Below the pieces are notes generated by a model. That model was not told where the DNA came from. It worked only from the letters and a program-made list of their open reading frames with translations, and ran no database searches. The position numbers and the translations under genes were made by a program. Below, in pieces: positions 40,501-45,400 of a stretch of 64,000 nt of DNA (positions within the stretch are counted from its first letter, which is position 1; each line of letters starts with the position of its first letter). Source of the stretch: Liolophura sinensis (lineage: Eukaryota > Mollusca > Polyplacophora > Chitonida > Chitonidae); assembly GCF_032854445.1 (NCBI RefSeq), contig NC_088307.1, positions 5,024,001-5,088,000 of the forward strand, read 5' to 3'.

Positions 40501-41618
40501 ACCACCCTCAGCATGTTGAGTAATGTTTGTGATTTTAATACACAATAAATACACTAAGTAAGGAAGTCAGTTATTTATGGTATTTACTATACACACACGA
40601 ATCAACGATGGAATATCCTCCTCGTGTTATTGTGCTCTACATGTGTTCAAACCCTGAGCTCAATAAGTGCAGCACTTTTTAAGATACCACCCCTAACATT
40701 TAGCTTAATATCGCTTTCCTTGTTATTGGACGCCGACACTCAGAGTATGACATAAGCGGGCTAAAAAGGTCCTTCTTTTTGTCAATTTGTATTATTTCCA
40801 AGGACTAATTTTAGTTAGGCCAACCCAAGAACTATATAGATGACTTTGGTTTATGCTAGGAAAGGTATAATGCGTGGGTAAATGATCCTTACAATCAACT
40901 CGACATATATTCCCTCCGTAACTCATGCAAATGTGTTGCTCTATGAGAGTTTTTCAATGCTGCAACCATTTTTGTCCATAAAGATCGGCTAACTGGAAAG
41001 AATGCAATAGTGAGCATTTTTACCTTGGCAGCAAGCGTTTGAGTAGCGGGCGTTTTGACCTGCTCCTTTCTCTCTTGTCACTAACTGCCTAAACAGAAAC
41101 TTTTAAAATCAAAACCTTTTGATTTGAACGCCATTATGAACATTGAAAATTCCCTTGTATGGCTATATCTGATAAATCACTCAAATGTCATTTTCAGTGA
41201 GTTCGTGTATGGCTTTAAACATCACTACGGCATCATTTTGATCCGTGTAAAGTAGTTCATGTGTTTGATGAACCGCTGAACCTAACGACTATGAGAAGAT
41301 AACGTTGTTGTTGTTTTATATTTCCAGTTGGAAGGAATGTGATTCCGGTGTTCTGCGTGATCCAAGTTTCGACAATAATCACGTACACCTAAAAACTGGT
41401 AAAACCAATTCCGACACGCTAGTCAAGTAATTCAGCCAGCTGAATAATGGTAAGAAGAACTGCGCTGTCAAATTTGGCAAATCGGCTCGCAGACATTGGT
41501 GATCCGATTTTTCTTCGGAGCGATGCCCAAATCCTGCCATCATTCTTATAAATAAATCGACTTACCTGTTCTCTATGTTTATTGGAAGCGTTGGATCATA
41601 CGCTTCTGATGAATCCAT
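1..41618 (-). CDS. CDK5RAP2: CDK5RAP2/myomegalin/centrosomin homolog (31 exons, 3' end outside window)
   Basis: Large scaffold of the pericentriolar material. In the family the N-terminal CM1 motif binds and activates gamma-tubulin ring complexes so that microtubules nucleate at centrosomes and Golgi. Coding exons in transcript order: 41566-41618, 28379-28446, 27220-27287, 26698-26802, 26106-26182, 25046-25169, 24364-24483, 23815-23840, 23200-23356, 22189-22260, 20822-20917, 20663-20704, 19811-19930, 19134-19226, 18080-18169, 17516-17620, 16439-16513, 15955-16086, 15380-15445, 14736-14873, 14398-14481, 13625-13720, 13197-13283, 12456-12551, 11956-12051, 11190-11285, 10674-10830, 9941-10032, 8888-8991, 7544-7677, 1-1575. 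Every junction has GT..AG and matching phase; the total is 4,444 nt (~1,481 residues). CM1 sits at residues ~51-98, followed by a stretch (KTNIELKVELDS) close to human CDK5RAP2. The remainder is almost entirely Glu/Lys/Leu/Gln-rich coiled coil. One such gene stands for both vertebrate paralogs, so the symbol means co-ortholog. The C-terminal CM2 and the stop codon lie to the left of the window. Confidence 0.9.
2024..2507. mobile_element. Dispersed repeat with internal palindromes, copy 1
   Basis: It shares its start (TTATTTATATAAAGGTGA), middle (AGTCGGTGAAGGTCTAAAGC) and 3' block (GTGCACAGTGAAGGT-like) with 24505-25040. It holds a perfect 15-bp hairpin (2073-2087 with 2098-2112) and ends in a long inverted repeat (2358-2502). 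No coding capacity; a non-autonomous DNA element is likely. Confidence 0.6.
3288..3824. mobile_element. MITE-like element, copy 1 (TIR AAGGAGAAGAAAA, TA target site)
   Basis: 537 bp bounded by AAGGAGAAGAAAA and its inverted copy TTTTCTTCTCCTT, with TA on both sides, as expected of Tc1/mariner-type insertion. The interior is homologous, in opposite orientation, to 33156-33630. No ORF; non-autonomous. Confidence 0.75.
4591..4702. repeat. 24-bp tandem repeat, about 4.5 units
   Basis: Units of the form CCACAGCCTCACCTCCCCAA plus AATC are repeated with a few substitutions. It is intronic; the plus-strand ORF through it is a by-product. Confidence 0.8.
5045..5172 (-). mobile_element. SINE family 1, 5'-truncated fragment
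   Basis: Minus-oriented tail and middle of the main SINE (TTTATTTGATTGGTGT... GGCCAGCATTATGG...). The tRNA-like head is missing. Confidence 0.7.
5445..6284 (-). repeat. 10 x 84-bp tandem array resembling degenerate C2H2 zinc fingers
   Basis: Ten nearly identical 84-bp units. Read on the minus strand each encodes 28 residues, the exact length of a C2H2 finger plus linker, with the linker HTGE, an aromatic residue, Leu-x2-His and His-x3-His in finger-like order (RLGFHVTIHTGELF). The two zinc-binding Cys of each finger are missing and one residue is lost between linker and core, so it is unlikely to bind zinc. Both strands are open simply because the unit length is a multiple of three. I read it as a minisatellite derived from a zinc-finger array, not a working gene. 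Confidence 0.6.
6285..6760. mobile_element. AT-rich flank of the 84-bp-repeat element, copy 1
   Basis: Shares blocks (GCAAAACTTCAGTTCAATG, GGTAATTTACAGTAATTAAT-like, ATGGAACATCCCC) with 16840-17400, 23960-24290, 39690-39780 and 40380-40760. The 84-bp unit is therefore part of a dispersed element, amplified only at this copy. Confidence 0.6.
7544..7677 (-). CDS. CDK5RAP2: CDK5RAP2-like exon 30
   Basis: 134 nt, phase 2 in and 1 out, residues 912-957 (LDAELAAVKSLRTELEAGVE). It resembles human NLQAELNKIFALRKQLEQD. Confidence 0.88.
8888..8991 (-). CDS. CDK5RAP2: CDK5RAP2-like exon 29
   Basis: 104 nt, phase 0 in and 2 out, residues 878-912. LNEALQNERQIYINLNTSD parallels LIQVLKKEQDIYTHLVKS in human CDK5RAP2. 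Confidence 0.85.
9625..9898 (-). mobile_element. SINE family 1, full-length copy
   Basis: From the (TTTA)n tail to a tRNA-like head with A box (TGGCTCAGTTGGTGAGCG) and B box (GAGTTCAAGTCC) on the minus strand. Flanked by a 12-bp target-site duplication, AACATAATAAGT (9613-9624) and AACATGATAAGT (9899-9910), one mismatch. Confidence 0.85.
9941..10032 (-). CDS. CDK5RAP2: CDK5RAP2-like exon 28
   Basis: 92 nt, phase 1 in and 0 out, residues 847-877 (LIERLKKMNNEQKSNPCEH). A complete SINE ends ~40 bp from its donor. Confidence 0.8.
10198..10466 (-). mobile_element. SINE family 1, full-length copy
   Basis: Minus orientation, tail at the left, tRNA-like head ending at GGAGACCCCCC. It carries A and B boxes of a Pol III promoter and lies in intron 27 near exon 27. 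Confidence 0.82.
10674..10830 (-). CDS. CDK5RAP2: CDK5RAP2-like exon 27
   Basis: 157 nt, phase 0 in and 1 out, residues 795-847 (ALVESGKEKDKLFRQM, then LKEELALLQNDLHNKD). Donor GTAAGCAG. Confidence 0.88.
11190..11285 (-). CDS. CDK5RAP2: CDK5RAP2-like exon 26 (96 nt)
   Basis: 96 nt, phase 0-0, residues 763-794 (MLDKMRHALLEKDKTIE). It resembles human LAMALVLDEKDRLIEEL. Last of the symmetric run. Confidence 0.88.
11956..12051 (-). CDS. CDK5RAP2: CDK5RAP2-like exon 25 (96 nt)
   Basis: 96 nt, phase 0-0, residues 731-762 (LAKDLHRLQSDLNKKDFELQ). Confidence 0.85.
12456..12551 (-). CDS. CDK5RAP2: CDK5RAP2-like exon 24 (96 nt)
   Basis: 96 nt, phase 0-0, residues 699-730 (SMKESHRKLKDKENEIK). Confidence 0.85.
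12723..12870 (-). mobile_element. SINE family 1, truncated
   Basis: Tail and central domain up to GCCGGAGAGGAA; head absent. Confidence 0.8.
13197..13283 (-). CDS. CDK5RAP2: CDK5RAP2-like exon 23
   Basis: 87 nt, phase 0-0, residues 670-698 (VKLHQLQQRVAEKDKLMA). Confidence 0.85.
13625..13720 (-). CDS. CDK5RAP2: CDK5RAP2-like exon 22 (96 nt)
   Basis: 96 nt, phase 0-0, residues 638-669 (SLEEKDAIIKRLQNAISAKD). Confidence 0.88.
13875..14023 (-). mobile_element. SINE family 1, truncated
   Basis: Tail and central domain (GGCCAGCATTATGGTGGGAG) ending at GGTTGCTGACAG; head absent. Confidence 0.78.
14398..14481 (-). CDS. CDK5RAP2: CDK5RAP2-like exon 21
   Basis: 84 nt, phase 0-0, residues 610-637 (LENEIREKDKSIKQLSNQL). 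Confidence 0.85.
14736..14873 (-). CDS. CDK5RAP2: CDK5RAP2-like exon 20
   Basis: 138 nt, phase 0-0, residues 564-609. Two units of the EKDKEI/RDRDIE pattern (LRERDRDIERANQMLLNAEE). Confidence 0.9.
15125..15345 (-). mobile_element. Diverged tRNA-like SINE, family 2 type
   Basis: On the minus strand a B-box-like GATTCAAATCC is followed by GTTTGTCAGGTACC, the order seen at 28058-28320. Strongly diverged. Confidence 0.4.
15380..15445 (-). CDS. CDK5RAP2: CDK5RAP2-like exon 19
   Basis: 66 nt, phase 0-0, residues 542-563 (KKFQEKLKERDKAIE). It resembles LLQKFNEKDLEVIQ of human CDK5RAP2. Confidence 0.85.
15955..16086 (-). CDS. CDK5RAP2: CDK5RAP2-like exon 18
   Basis: 132 nt, phase 0-0, residues 498-541. 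Coiled coil with the NKERMLQQMTESLKDKDRQL pattern, matching human text such as NQEQVIKHLTESTNQKD. Confidence 0.88.
16439..16513 (-). CDS. CDK5RAP2: CDK5RAP2-like exon 17
   Basis: 75 nt, phase 0-0, residues 473-497 (VLQDQLEKERERCTDKLE). Donor GTGAGTTT. Confidence 0.85.
16840..17400. mobile_element. 84-bp-repeat element, copy 2 with a single unit
   Basis: Starts with about half of one 84-bp unit (GGTAGCAAGGCTACCAAAGA) and continues with the same AT-rich flank as 6285-6760. No tandem expansion. Confidence 0.65.
17516..17620 (-). CDS. CDK5RAP2: CDK5RAP2-like exon 16
   Basis: 105 nt, phase 0-0, residues 438-472 (RLRRSLTQREGETSSFKDLL). It resembles the human segment RLRRSIKKITQELSDL. Confidence 0.85.
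18080..18169 (-). CDS. CDK5RAP2: CDK5RAP2-like exon 15
   Basis: 90 nt, phase 0-0, residues 408-437 (LTLEKLKAELKEIKHENE). Acceptor TTTCTATAG, donor GTAAGATC. Confidence 0.8.
18655..18803. repeat. 4 x 37-bp tandem repeat
   Basis: Four near-identical units (GAAAAACAGTCAGACTAATC followed by AACAACAGGGCACATCT) in intron 14. No spacers. Confidence 0.9.
19134..19226 (-). CDS. CDK5RAP2: CDK5RAP2-like exon 14
   Basis: 93 nt, phase 0-0, residues 377-407 (LCSQLEKKEDELKQAREEL). A 43-bp SINE tail fragment lies ~40 bp upstream of the acceptor. Confidence 0.85.
19811..19930 (-). CDS. CDK5RAP2: CDK5RAP2-like exon 13
   Basis: 120 nt, phase 0-0, residues 337-376. Coiled coil (DLENELKRKEEELETQTVMG). A short (CAA)n run follows the acceptor side. 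Confidence 0.85.
20007..20206. repeat. 5 x 40-bp tandem repeat
   Basis: Five units of CCAACAGTTCAGCTTTCTCC plus ATATGTGTCTATATGTATCT, differing by one base. Intronic; open in all three plus-strand frames by chance of sequence. Confidence 0.92.
20663..20704 (-). CDS. CDK5RAP2: CDK5RAP2-like exon 12 (42 nt)
   Basis: 42 nt, phase 0-0, residues 323-336 (NLEDSLRKKDKSIK): a short coiled-coil unit carrying the KDK-I signature that recurs through the following exons. Confidence 0.75.
20822..20917 (-). CDS. CDK5RAP2: CDK5RAP2-like exon 11 (96 nt)
   Basis: 96 nt, phase 0-0, residues 291-322. Lys/Glu-rich coiled coil (DELAEKNEKSKDLEKELGKT). Confidence 0.85.
22189..22260 (-). CDS. CDK5RAP2: CDK5RAP2-like exon 10
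   Basis: 72 nt, phase 0-0, residues 267-290 (NLAGALEGNHKDLGQSVLDH). It begins a run of 17 consecutive symmetric exons. The donor, GTTTGTG, is the weakest in the run. Confidence 0.7.
22445..22615 (+). mobile_element. SINE family 1, diverged and truncated
   Basis: CAGCTCATGCTGGCTTCCT through CCTCCCACCATAATG to a (AAAT)n tail. Confidence 0.65.
23200..23356 (-). CDS. CDK5RAP2: CDK5RAP2-like exon 9
   Basis: 157 nt, phase 2 in and 0 out, residues 214-266. Strong heptad coiled coil (QLQAEVTSFEETTAKLKDTM). Confidence 0.85.
23815..23840 (-). CDS. CDK5RAP2: CDK5RAP2-like exon 8, 26-nt microexon
   Basis: 26 nt (EKQAAETQ plus two bases) between CTCCACAG and GTAAGTAA. Phase 0 in and 2 out is required to join exon 7 to exon 9; skipping it would break the frame. 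Confidence 0.75.
23960..24290. mobile_element. 84-bp-repeat element, copy 3 (flank only)
   Basis: Same ordered blocks as 6285-6760 (GAGACACATGAATGCAAA, GTGATGGAACATCCC, GTGCTTTATGTGCATATAA). Lies between exons 8 and 7. Confidence 0.55.
24364..24483 (-). CDS. CDK5RAP2: CDK5RAP2-like exon 7
   Basis: 120 nt, phase 0-0, residues 166-205. Coiled coil beginning ELYLSKKELETAEARIKS; clean AG acceptor and GTAGTG donor. Confidence 0.85.
24505..25040. mobile_element. Dispersed repeat copy 2, interrupted by a SINE
   Basis: Homologous to 2024-2507 at both ends, but split by the SINE at 24602-24840. The right inverted-repeat arm is not seen. Confidence 0.6.
24602..24840 (+). mobile_element. SINE family 1, nearly full length
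   Basis: tRNA-like head (GTCTCCGTGGCTCAGTCGG), B box (GAGTTCAAGCC), central domain and GAGTACGGCGTAAAACAC; the A-rich tail is lost. Nested inside the repeat at 24505-25040. Confidence 0.85.
25046..25169 (-). CDS. CDK5RAP2: CDK5RAP2-like exon 6
   Basis: 124 nt, phase 2 in and 0 out, residues 124-165. Gln/His-rich coiled coil (HTHQEEMAQLRQQHQ). A repeat element split by a SINE lies just downstream, in intron 6. Confidence 0.85.
25740..26057 (-). mobile_element. tRNA-derived SINE, family 3
   Basis: On the minus strand it begins with a tRNA-like head (CCCCGATAACTCAGTTGG, TAGAGCG) and ends in a tail like AAAAATTGTTAAGTACAACG near 25765. A partial relative is at 40255-40345. It is distinct from family 1 in head and tail. 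Confidence 0.7.
26106..26182 (-). CDS. CDK5RAP2: CDK5RAP2-like exon 5
   Basis: 77 nt, phase 0 in and 2 out, residues 99-124. NIELKVELDSVKKELSDKQ lines up with NIELKVEVESLKRELQERE directly after CM1 in human CDK5RAP2. It starts the long coiled coil. Confidence 0.9.
26698..26802 (-). CDS. CDK5RAP2: CDK5RAP2-like exon 4, CM1 core
   Basis: 105 nt, phase 0-0, residues 64-98. It encodes the CM1 core (QIGELKKENFSLKLRIYYL then DERMQQ), almost identical to the human motif. The Phe at residue 73 matches human Phe75, which is needed for gamma-TuRC binding. This exon identifies the gene most clearly. Confidence 0.95.
27220..27287 (-). CDS. CDK5RAP2: CDK5RAP2-like exon 3, start of CM1
   Basis: 68 nt, residues 41-63. 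It carries the beginning of the CM1 gamma-TuRC-binding motif (LSPIRSRTMKEYET), corresponding to SPTRARNMKDFEN in human CDK5RAP2. The intron falls after the Thr, splitting CM1 between two exons. Confidence 0.9.
27750..27872 (+). mobile_element. SINE family 1, 3' part
   Basis: GGGTTTCTCCCGGGCTCTGC through ACCAATCAAATAAATAAATA; head missing. Confidence 0.78.
28058..28320 (+). mobile_element. tRNA-derived SINE, family 2
   Basis: A-box-like TCCATGGCTCAAAGTGATAA, B-box-like GTTCAAATCC at ~28150, then GTTTGTCAGGTACCTGG and a tail GGCGTTAAACACCAAAAAA. It abuts exon 2 of the CDK5RAP2-like gene. Confidence 0.65.
28379..28446 (-). CDS. CDK5RAP2: CDK5RAP2-like exon 2
   Basis: 68 nt, entry phase 2, exit phase 1, residues 18-41. 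It encodes an acidic segment (NTDFLNDLTQSHLEFPDG). The donor is a weaker GTCAGT but is supported by the phase match with exon 3, where the split codon gives Met. Confidence 0.75.
28812..28937 (+). mobile_element. SINE family 1, 3' part
   Basis: GTCGTGGGTTCCCCCGGACT to ACCAATCAAATAAATAAATA; head missing. Confidence 0.78.
29137..29210 (-). CDS. Candidate alternative first coding exon of the CDK5RAP2-like gene
   Basis: Inside intron 1. An AG (TTCTCAG) precedes the segment; an ATG at 29201 opens a frame of 21 codons plus two bases (starting MGDAGMSYTDGPNDF) to a GTATGTG donor. That exit phase of 2 is the one exon 2 needs. It cannot be an ordinary internal exon after exon 1, because the exon 1 frame meets a stop at once, so it would need its own upstream promoter or non-coding exon. 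A second donor (GTGAGTGT, exon end 29145) gives the wrong phase. A TIR element lies immediately upstream. Speculative. Confidence 0.25.
29232..29462. mobile_element. TIR element, ~45-bp imperfect inverted ends
   Basis: The left end (CACTGTGTCATGTGACTTGT ... CGCAACTT) is inverted at the right (AAGTTGCCTAACATTTATG ... GGTCACATGGTAC). A related copy with GGGGTGTCATTTGTGC and GTTGCCTAACATTTTTCAC lies at ~54,400-54,570. Confidence 0.5.
29866..30049. mobile_element. Small TIR element (AATTCTTCAACCTTTT family), diverged copy
   Basis: Starts AATTCTTCAACTTTTTTTGC and shares GTATATTCTGAAGGC and ATAAAATTATACTT with the copies at 31177 and 35171. The right end is degraded. Confidence 0.45.
31177..31380. 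mobile_element. Small TIR element (AATTCTTCAACCTTTT family)
   Basis: 204 bp with ends AATTCAACCTTTTCGCATG and CATATGCAAAAAGGTTGAGG. Homologous along its length to 35171-35389 in reverse orientation. Confidence 0.65.
31966..32182. mobile_element. TIR element, CCCTGG..GATCAC family, copy A
   Basis: Ends GGGCCCTGGAATCAC and GTGACCCCTGGGCC; interior shares TAAACTGTGGGTAAATTATT and TAAAACAAATT with 53820-54039. No ORF. Confidence 0.65.
33156..33630. mobile_element. MITE-like element, copy 2 (TIR AAGGAGAAGAAAA)
   Basis: 475 bp, TA on both sides, same inverted ends as 3288-3824 and homologous interior in the opposite orientation (for example TTGCCGTTTTCAGGCTTTAC). No ORF. Confidence 0.75.
35171..35389. 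mobile_element. Small TIR element (AATTCTTCAACCTTTT family), inverted copy
   Basis: Ends TAATTTTTTACCATTTCGC and GCGAAAAGGTTGAAGAATT; reverse orientation to 31177-31380. Confidence 0.65.
35703..35749. other. Perfect 21-bp hairpin with 5-nt loop
   Basis: Left arm 35703-35723 (CACGTCCATTCTTACCACG, then TA), loop CTGTT, right arm 35729-35749, an exact reverse complement. Intronic. Confidence 0.9.
37470..37700 (-). mobile_element. tRNA-like SINE, family 4
   Basis: On the minus strand a tRNA-like head (GTCAGAGCCTCCGCTTCC) and B-box-like GGATCAAACC precede CTTCCTCGCTAAGCGC and the GACATGACAC motif. Related copies at 53150-53400 and 61641-61990, and a remnant at 44690-44790. Confidence 0.55.
38023..38066. 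repeat. C-rich tract, G-quadruplex-capable on the minus strand
   Basis: About 40 nt of C runs separated by single A. On the transcribed (minus) strand this is a series of G5+ runs with one-base loops. Confidence 0.85.
39258..39521. repeat. 132-bp exact tandem duplication
   Basis: 39258-39389 and 39390-39521 read identically (starting GGTTAGCGGCCCTC). Non-coding. Confidence 0.9.
40380..40760. mobile_element. 84-bp-repeat element, copy 4 (flank only)
   Basis: Shares GGTAATTTACGGTAATTAA, GTGATGGAACATCCCCC and CAATCAACGATGGAATATCC with the other copies. No 84-bp unit is kept; a fragment at 39690-39780 has the unit end. Confidence 0.6.
41566..41618 (-). CDS. CDK5RAP2: CDK5RAP2-like exon 1 with start codon
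   Basis: The start ATG is at 41618-41616 in good Kozak context (AAG before, G after). Seventeen codons (MDSSEAYDPTLPINIEN) plus two bases precede a strong donor GTAAGT. Exit phase 2 fits exon 2 exactly, across a 13.1-kb intron. A two-codon upstream ORF (ATG AGC TGA) lies just 5' of the start. Confidence 0.7.
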
Positions 41619-43020
41619 CTTGCTTTGAAAGTGATTTCAGCTCATTGTAAACGTAATATTTGTAAACAAGGTCAAACTAATTTGAAGTTCTAAAATTCCG
41701 CCATATTATAGAGCGGTACAACCACGCATGTGCAATGGATGCAGATGCGGCGCAATGAAGCAAGAGAAGATAACTCAAGTTAAGCTATCTTGATAAAGTC
41801 ATCTCCCCTGAAAACCACAGCGGGTGAAAAAACTGCTAGGCTGCAAATGGCTTAAACATTTTAACAGATACATAGCAGATTACATAACTGTTATATTAGT
41901 CCCAGATTTTACTAAGTACGGGATATTCTTTATTGAACCATGCAGCTTAATCACCAAAAAGGTAAAATTATCGATGAAAGTTTTAATATTTATACTCTCC
42001 ATGAAATGTAAGGTGCTGGTTCAACACCGGCTTCGGGCTGCGCATTCCTCTCCCGCCACCAGTGCCTTTATGACGTCCTGCCATAAACGGTATACGGCTC
42101 TCGTGAGACTGTTAAATCTGAATTTTCCCCATTTTGCTAGCTCCATGTGATTTATTACCCGCTGCATTCTGTGAAGAAGCCGGACGATCGAAACTATGGC
42201 AGAATTTACTTTGTGGACCAAACCAGGATTTGAACTCTTCACAAACGCGGTCCAGCGATCAACCAACTGAGCTAAAGGGAAGTCTCCATTTTAATAATTC
42301 ATGTCTACCCAGACAGAATTTAATCGCGAAACCTGCACGTCTGGTCATAGCACAAGGATAATTGTTGAAGGATTTGAACTCGGATCTCCACATCAACTCT
42401 ACCAACTGAGTTCCCAAAAGGAAATTCCCAACAGCTACTGCTAGTATAAGCACCGGAAAACTATAGAGCATACCATTAAATATGAGTCAGGATCAGAATC
42501 AAATTTATTTTCCACTAAGCCATATTTACAGGTAGGCCTACACAGTTTTAAACATTGTCAGACATGAAACAACACAATAAGTTTACACACACACTCTCTT
42601 ATCCCTAAATCTCTTTACAATCTGCCATGGCTTTGAATATAAATTTAGCTATTACGTATTCTTGTTGATCACGTGTTGGTTAATTTATCCCATGCATGCA
42701 CGTGCATGTGATCTTTACGGCTTTATTCAAAACCATATAATCAATCAACAAATTGCAATGGATCAATCAATCATTCATCCTGCCCATGAACACCTTCATC
42801 CATCCATGTATTCATCAATATATCAGGCAACAATCAATCAGTCTATCAATCAGCAGGCTAGATGCCTTCATTTGCTAAATTTGGTGGTTTCATTTGCTAA
42901 ATAGGTGTGGGTCACACCAGCGTAAGTACTGATTCAGATGTTTTTTCGTCTTTCGTCTTTCGATGATGACAATAGAGCTATCACCAACAAATAAACATCC
43001 TTATTTAATATATTTAATAA
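41619..43020. other. Region 5' of the CDK5RAP2-like gene
   Basis: It should contain the promoter and 5' UTR. I see no clear TATA box or CpG island. It carries two tRNA-like heads (42226-42440) and a degenerate ATCA-rich stretch (42738-42856). Confidence 0.5.
42226..42440 (-). repeat. Two tandem tRNA-like SINE heads
   Basis: On the minus strand, GGGAACTCAGTTGGTAGAG with B box GAGTTCAAATCC, then TTTAGCTCAGTTGGTTGAT with GAGTTCAAATCC. Both have A and B boxes but neither folds into a full tRNA by eye. Confidence 0.55.
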
Positions 43021-43025
43021 GGTGT

Positions 43026-43282
43026 ATTATTTATTTCTTTATTTGATGGGTGTTTTACGCTGTACGTAAGAATATTTCACAAACACGGCGGCGGCCGTGA
43101 TTGGAGGAAATCGGGCAGACCCCGGGGGAAACCCAAAACTATCCACAGGTTGCTGCAAGCCCTTCCCATGTACGGTCAGAAAAGAAGCCAGCAAGGGCTG
43201 GACTTGAACTCACAGCGACCACATTGATGAGAGGCTCACAGGTCATTCCGCCGCGCTGACACCTAACCACCTCGGCCACGGT
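43026..43282 (-). mobile_element. SINE family 1, full-length, diverged
   Basis: Tail TTTATTTGATGGGTGTTTTA at the left; head to GGCCACGG at the right. Confidence 0.8.
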
Positions 43283-43715
43283 ATTTTTATTTTTATGTAT
43301 TTGCGCGTAAGCCTTGGACGGACCACAGATTTATTGTCTGACACCATGAATACATTTACCTGAAACGGAAATCCGGGGATGGTTGTGGTTTCCTAGCAAC
43401 ATGACTCACGCAAAATTACGTAAAAAATTTCATTGATATTGATTGCAATTTATTAGACCTCTCTGGTTTAGCCTTACTGAAAATGCCGTGTTGTTATCAC
43501 GTTTAACATACAATCACATAAAAGCAATACAAAGGGACCAGGACCCACGATCAGAATCCTGGCCTATGCAGGCCTACAACACAAAGGCAACAGCATACAG
43601 GGTAAATCCAGAGCAGTGACGACAGTGTGATAGTTGGCAATCAGCCACACGCATTATCGCTGAAAATCGACCCCACCTATCTTCCCTTGCATGCCAATAC
43701 TCCTCTTTCAGCGTT

Positions 43716-43943
43716 TTATCCTGGAGATTCATGCATGTGCTTAAAATACAGACCTTTATTGGCTTTATTTTGGGGATGAGGTAATGCATATTGCTCTATT
43801 TGTGAGAGATGTTGCTCCAAGGAATTCCTCAAAGCTTGCAAAACCGCATCTTGGGAGTTATATCCTGGGAAATCCAATGGAGATGGTGGCATTGGCATAC
43901 GTGTTTCTCTCACTTTGTTATACAAGGAAACAACATCATTCAT
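43716..43943 (-). CDS. Unassigned exon-like ORF
   Basis: About 70 residues with normal protein composition (SLYNKVRETRMPMPPSPLDF, then PGYNSQDAVLQALRNSLEQ). An AG (TTTTTTGAAGCAG) lies just upstream of its ATG and a possible donor (GTCTGT) falls in codon phase 1. The pattern looks like a real exon, but I cannot name a family. Its phase does not join to any neighbour, including exon 2 of the CDK5RAP2-like gene. It may be a stray exon, a gene fragment or chance. Confidence 0.3.
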   Translation of the reverse strand: MNDVVSLYNKVRETRMPMPPSPLDFPGYNSQDAVLQALRNSLEQHLSQIEQYALPHPQNKANKGLYFKHMHESPG

Positions 43944-44407
43944 GTTATAGTGGACTGCTTCAAAAAATGAGTAAGGGCTATCATCATGCTATCATCAGGA
44001 AGCTACTGCATTTGTCAGGTCTGGTTTGGTTTGGGCCTGTGCATCGAAACAGACATTCGTATACTAGTCGTCAACCAAAATAGACGTCCTGGGTCGATAG
44101 TCACAAGACCAATTTTCATAACGACGTTTAAAGCAAAACACCAAAGAAATGAGAAAGTATTTGAAGCGTAAAATCATGCAAAGAGAATTAAGCAGTTATC
44201 AGTTTTCAGTGTGATGATGGAAAGAAACTATAAGAATGTTCCAGAAGAATGTTCGATGAGGCCCTGTACATTTTGACAAAGGCACAAGAGGGGATCTTGT
44301 CCATTCTATAGCACTCACGCCTTTCCATCTGAATAGGTGGAAAGGAAGACGTCATACCTTTCGAGAACATGCAGTTGAATTAAAAGAAGATCTAGAACTC
44401 GCATATA

Positions 44408-44606
44408 GGGACTTCCCTTGGTCAGCGGACCAGTGCTGCGCAATGACCCAGGAGCCTCTCACCTATATGGTCGCTATAGGGGTTCAGGTCCAGCTCGTGC
44501 TACCCTCCGTCGTATAAGTGAAATAACCTAGAGTACGGCGTAAAACACCAATCAGATGAATAAATAAATAAATAAGTAAATAAATAAATAAACAAATAAA
44601 TAAAAT
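44408..44606 (+). mobile_element. SINE family 1 with internal deletion
   Basis: Degraded head (CTTGGTCAGCGGACCAG), AATGACCCAGGAGCCTCTCA, a deleted central domain, then GTACGGCGTAAAACACCAAT and a long (AAAT)n tail. Confidence 0.75.
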
Positions 44607-44926
44607 TACCTTGTAAGGCTACAACTCGCATAATAAAGTACTAGGAGATCACTTAAGCAAACACTTAAGCTGTACAAACCACATGTACTGTGTTTTCCTG
44701 TGGTAGAGCGAGTAGAGGCCGCCATAGTGTTGCCAAAGTATAATATCGAAGTCACCAGACATTACACTCAACCCTGTCACATTATACTAAGACCGTCCTA
44801 TAAGGGAAATGTTCTTCAGAGCGGCTTAAAACACCAAACAAATAAGTAAATAAATTAAGTGTGGCTGTGCGGTGTGTGCGCGGGGTGTGTGCAGGGTTTC
44901 TACCGATACTAGTTTGGTCAAACGGC

Positions 44927-45020
44927 TTGTCACAGGAGATACCTTCCGCCTTGCTATCCCCATCTTCATTTTTATCAAGCCAAACACTTCACAAATATTT
45001 TTCTGCCTTGATCCAGAGGG
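44927..45020 (-). CDS. Unassigned exon-like ORF
   Basis: Between an AG (CCGCTTAG) and a possible GTATCT donor the minus strand encodes a short basic segment (LPSGSRQKNICEVFGLIKMK). No recognisable family and no phase partner; low support. Confidence 0.15.
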
Positions 45021-45400
45021 CAGGTCTAAGCGGCCCACCCGACTCGGTTTATGAATATTAATTATGAATATTAATTAGTATCTAAGTATCCAGTAAAATA
45101 GTAGTTTCTTTAATGATGGGCAGAAAAGACGAAACGCGATGTCAAAATACTTCTCGGTGACTTTAATGTTTGTGTTTACGTTTTGCATTCTCTACAGGCT
45201 CTACATGTCTGAATTTTTTATTTGCAAACGTTCTTTGTCAACTTGAGCATAGGTAAATATGTGATTTGATGACGTTGATGGTCTGTTATGTTCCGTGGAA
45301 GACTCTCGAATGGCCGACGAATCAAAGCAGGGAACAGAGTGATGGGAAAAGTAGCGATGTATATAAATCAATATTCATTGATTGAATGAAGATGTACTAT

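Larger units (their letters stand above)
28447..41565. other. Intron 1 of the CDK5RAP2-like gene (13.1 kb)
   Basis: No conserved coding segment apart from the weak candidate exon at 29137-29210. It holds TIR elements (29232-29462; 29866-30049, 31177-31380 and 35171-35389; 31966-32182; 33156-33630), a perfect hairpin (35703-35749), poly-C tracts (35538-35562, 38023-38066), a 132-bp exact duplication (39258-39521) and fragments of the 84-bp-repeat element (39690-39780, 40380-40760). The rest is AT-rich sequence in which I see nothing. Confidence 0.7.

Noticed and set aside
42226-42440. tRNA genes
   Set aside because: A and B boxes are present but no full cloverleaf with an acceptor stem is visible; these are SINE heads. 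The same holds for family 1 heads such as 24602-24680.
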